Source of the DNA: JAMLIN01 sp964476625
GTDB lineage: Bacteria; Pseudomonadota; Gammaproteobacteria; Burkholderiales; Burkholderiaceae_E
Assembly (NCBI GenBank): GCA_964476625.1
Contig: CAYZBJ010000126.1
Location: 1-6,435, forward strand
Length of the DNA stretch: 6,435 nt
Direction: 5' to 3'
Part shown: piece by piece, positions 5,543 to 6,435 of the stretch
How the letters are laid out: the number at the start of each line of letters is the position of its first letter
Numbering within the stretch: position 1 is the stretch's first letter
The notes under the pieces: model-generated
Database searches by the model: none
What the model was told of the DNA's origin: nothing
Seen by the model: only the letters and a program-made list of their open reading frames with translations
Translations under genes and position numbers: made by a program

Positions 5543-6435
5543 TCATGCGCGGGCGGTGGCCGTGGCACGAGTTTCGCGCTGGGCGAGGCGCCGGCGGTAG
5601 CGCTTGTCGCCAACCGCGAGGAAGCCGCCGGCGGCCATCATCACGCAACCGAGCCAGATCCAGTTGACGAAGGGCTTGACGTGGGCGCGGATCGCCCAGA
5701 CCGTGCCGCCCAGGGGTTCGCCCATCGAGACATAGATGTCGCGCAGCAGGCTGCGGTCGATCGCGGCTTCGGTCATCGGCTGGCCACTGGCCCGGTACAC
5801 CCGCTTCTCGGGATGCAGTTGGGCCACCAGCCGACCGGATTGGTCGCGGACCTCGAAATGGCCGCGATCGGAGTCGTAGTTCGGCCCGGTGACATGATCG
5901 AGCCCGGTGAAGTGCAGGCGATAGTCGCCCAATGTGATCGTGTGGCCGACTTCGGCCCGCAGTTCGGTGCCGATCTCGTAGCTCTTGACGAGCGTCACGC
6001 CGATCACGAAGGCGGCGACCCCGAGATGGGCGAGGTGCATGCCCCAGACGCTCGCGGGCTGCATGCGGGCGCGGGCGCCCGCATGGGCGAGCGCGAAGGG
6101 TCGGCCCGGCGTGCGCAGGGTGTCGGCGATCGCGACCACCACGCCGGCGATGATCCAGAACCCGAAGGCGAGCCCGAGGCTGGTGAGCGGCCGCCAGCCC
6201 GGGCCGTCGACGCCGGCGGCGGCCGCCGCCAGCGGCGCGAGGAGTGCCGAGACCACGCTGATCGCGAAGGCCCAGCGTAATCGGGTGACGATGGGCGGCA
6301 GTTCGGAACGCTTCCAGCGCGCCAGCGGGCCGACCGCGATCAGGAAGAGAGCCGGCGCCATCACCGGGTAGAACACCGCCTCGAAGTAGGGCGGACCGAC
6401 CGAGATCTTGCCCAGGCCGAGGGTGTCGAGCACGA
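5543..6435 (-). CDS. ccmF: Haem lyase subunit CcmF, C-terminal part (5' end beyond the window)
   Basis: CcmF is the large inner-membrane core of the System I cytochrome c synthase. It receives haem from holo-CcmE and joins it to the apocytochrome. About the last 297 codons are present, starting at VLDTLGLGKISVGPPYFEAVFYP, a well-known CcmF segment. Further on are a membrane helix with GWRPLTSLGLAFGFWIIAG, then ASVWGMHLAHLGVAAFVIG, whose histidines include the likely equivalent of the second membrane haem-ligating histidine (inference by position from E. coli CcmF). The C-terminal periplasmic domain (YDSDRGHFEVRD to DIYVSMGEPL) and a last helix near FVNWIWLGCVMMAAGGFLAVG follow. The tryptophan-rich WWD haem domain lies in the missing N-terminal part. 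The stop is six bases before the ccmG start. Confidence 0.97.
   Translation of the reverse strand, partial: VLDTLGLGKISVGPPYFEAVFYPVMAPALFLIAVGPLARWKRSELPPIVTRLRWAFAISVVSALLAPLAAAAAGVDGPGWRPLTSLGLAFGFWIIAGVVVAIADTLRTPGRPFALAHAGARARMQPASVWGMHLAHLGVAAFVIGVTLVKSYEIGTELRAEVGHTITLGDYRLHFTGLDHVTGPNYDSDRGHFEVRDQSGRLVAQLHPEKRVYRASGQPMTEAAIDRSLLRDIYVSMGEPLGGTVWAIRAHVKPFVNWIWLGCVMMAAGGFLAVGDKRYRRRLAQRETRATATARA

Noticed and set aside
4757..6280. 507-codon open frame on the plus strand opposite ccmH, ccmG and ccmF
   Set aside because: It lies wholly opposite three clearly identified ccm genes. Its composition is typical of the antisense of GC-rich membrane-protein genes and it shows no domain.
1..6435. 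Mobile elements, CRISPR repeats, tRNA or rRNA genes, riboswitches
   Set aside because: I saw no transposase, integrase, evenly spaced repeats, tRNA-like folds or conserved rRNA segments. Nearly all bases are explained by the seven genes and their short spacers.

Overview
This is a compact, very GC-rich stretch of bacterial chromosome carrying seven protein-coding genes and one scaffold gap. The CcmF-CcmG-CcmH (System I) cytochrome c maturation genes, two SirB2/CopG-type envelope proteins, an outer-membrane-type lipoprotein and an AMP nucleosidase point to a Gram-negative proteobacterium. The combination of families, the strong G/C bias at third codon positions and a TACAAT-ATG arrangement that suggests leaderless transcription fit a high-GC gammaproteobacterium (Xanthomonadales-like) best. 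That placement is inference and I would not go to genus. The run of ten Ns suggests a draft or metagenome-derived scaffold.

Layout from left to right. (1) 1-1250, minus: amn, AMP nucleosidase. It runs off the left edge before its last roughly 70 residues and is interrupted by the N run at 496-505, across which the reading frame does not match. (2) 1351-2235, plus: a two-gene unit of a CopG-like DUF411 cysteine-motif protein and a SirB2-family four-helix membrane protein. It is divergent from amn across a 100-base spacer holding an imperfect inverted repeat. (3) 2236-3054, minus: a CsgG-like lipoprotein whose stop codon directly abuts the sirB stop codon, with no base between. (4) 3220-4485, plus: a major facilitator superfamily transporter with a possible leaderless promoter. 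(5) 4474-6435, minus: ccmF (C-terminal part only), ccmG and ccmH in the order of transcription. ccmH ends inside the 3' end of the convergent transporter gene, next to a perfect 12-bp GC-rich hairpin.

How the genes work together. ccmF/G/H form one functional unit: CcmG and CcmH handle the thiols of apocytochrome c and CcmF is the haem ligation core. The usual partner ccmI is not found after ccmH, and the ccmH reading frame has no signal peptide. These two features make the end of this ccm cluster the most unusual part of the window. The CopG-like and SirB genes are probably co-transcribed, but no shared pathway can be read from the sequence. amn acts in purine salvage, and the lipoprotein and MFS transporter have no assignable substrate. 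I found no mobile element, CRISPR array, tRNA or rRNA, and no clear previously undescribed multi-gene system. Most of the window looks like ordinary chromosomal housekeeping DNA with a few oddities.
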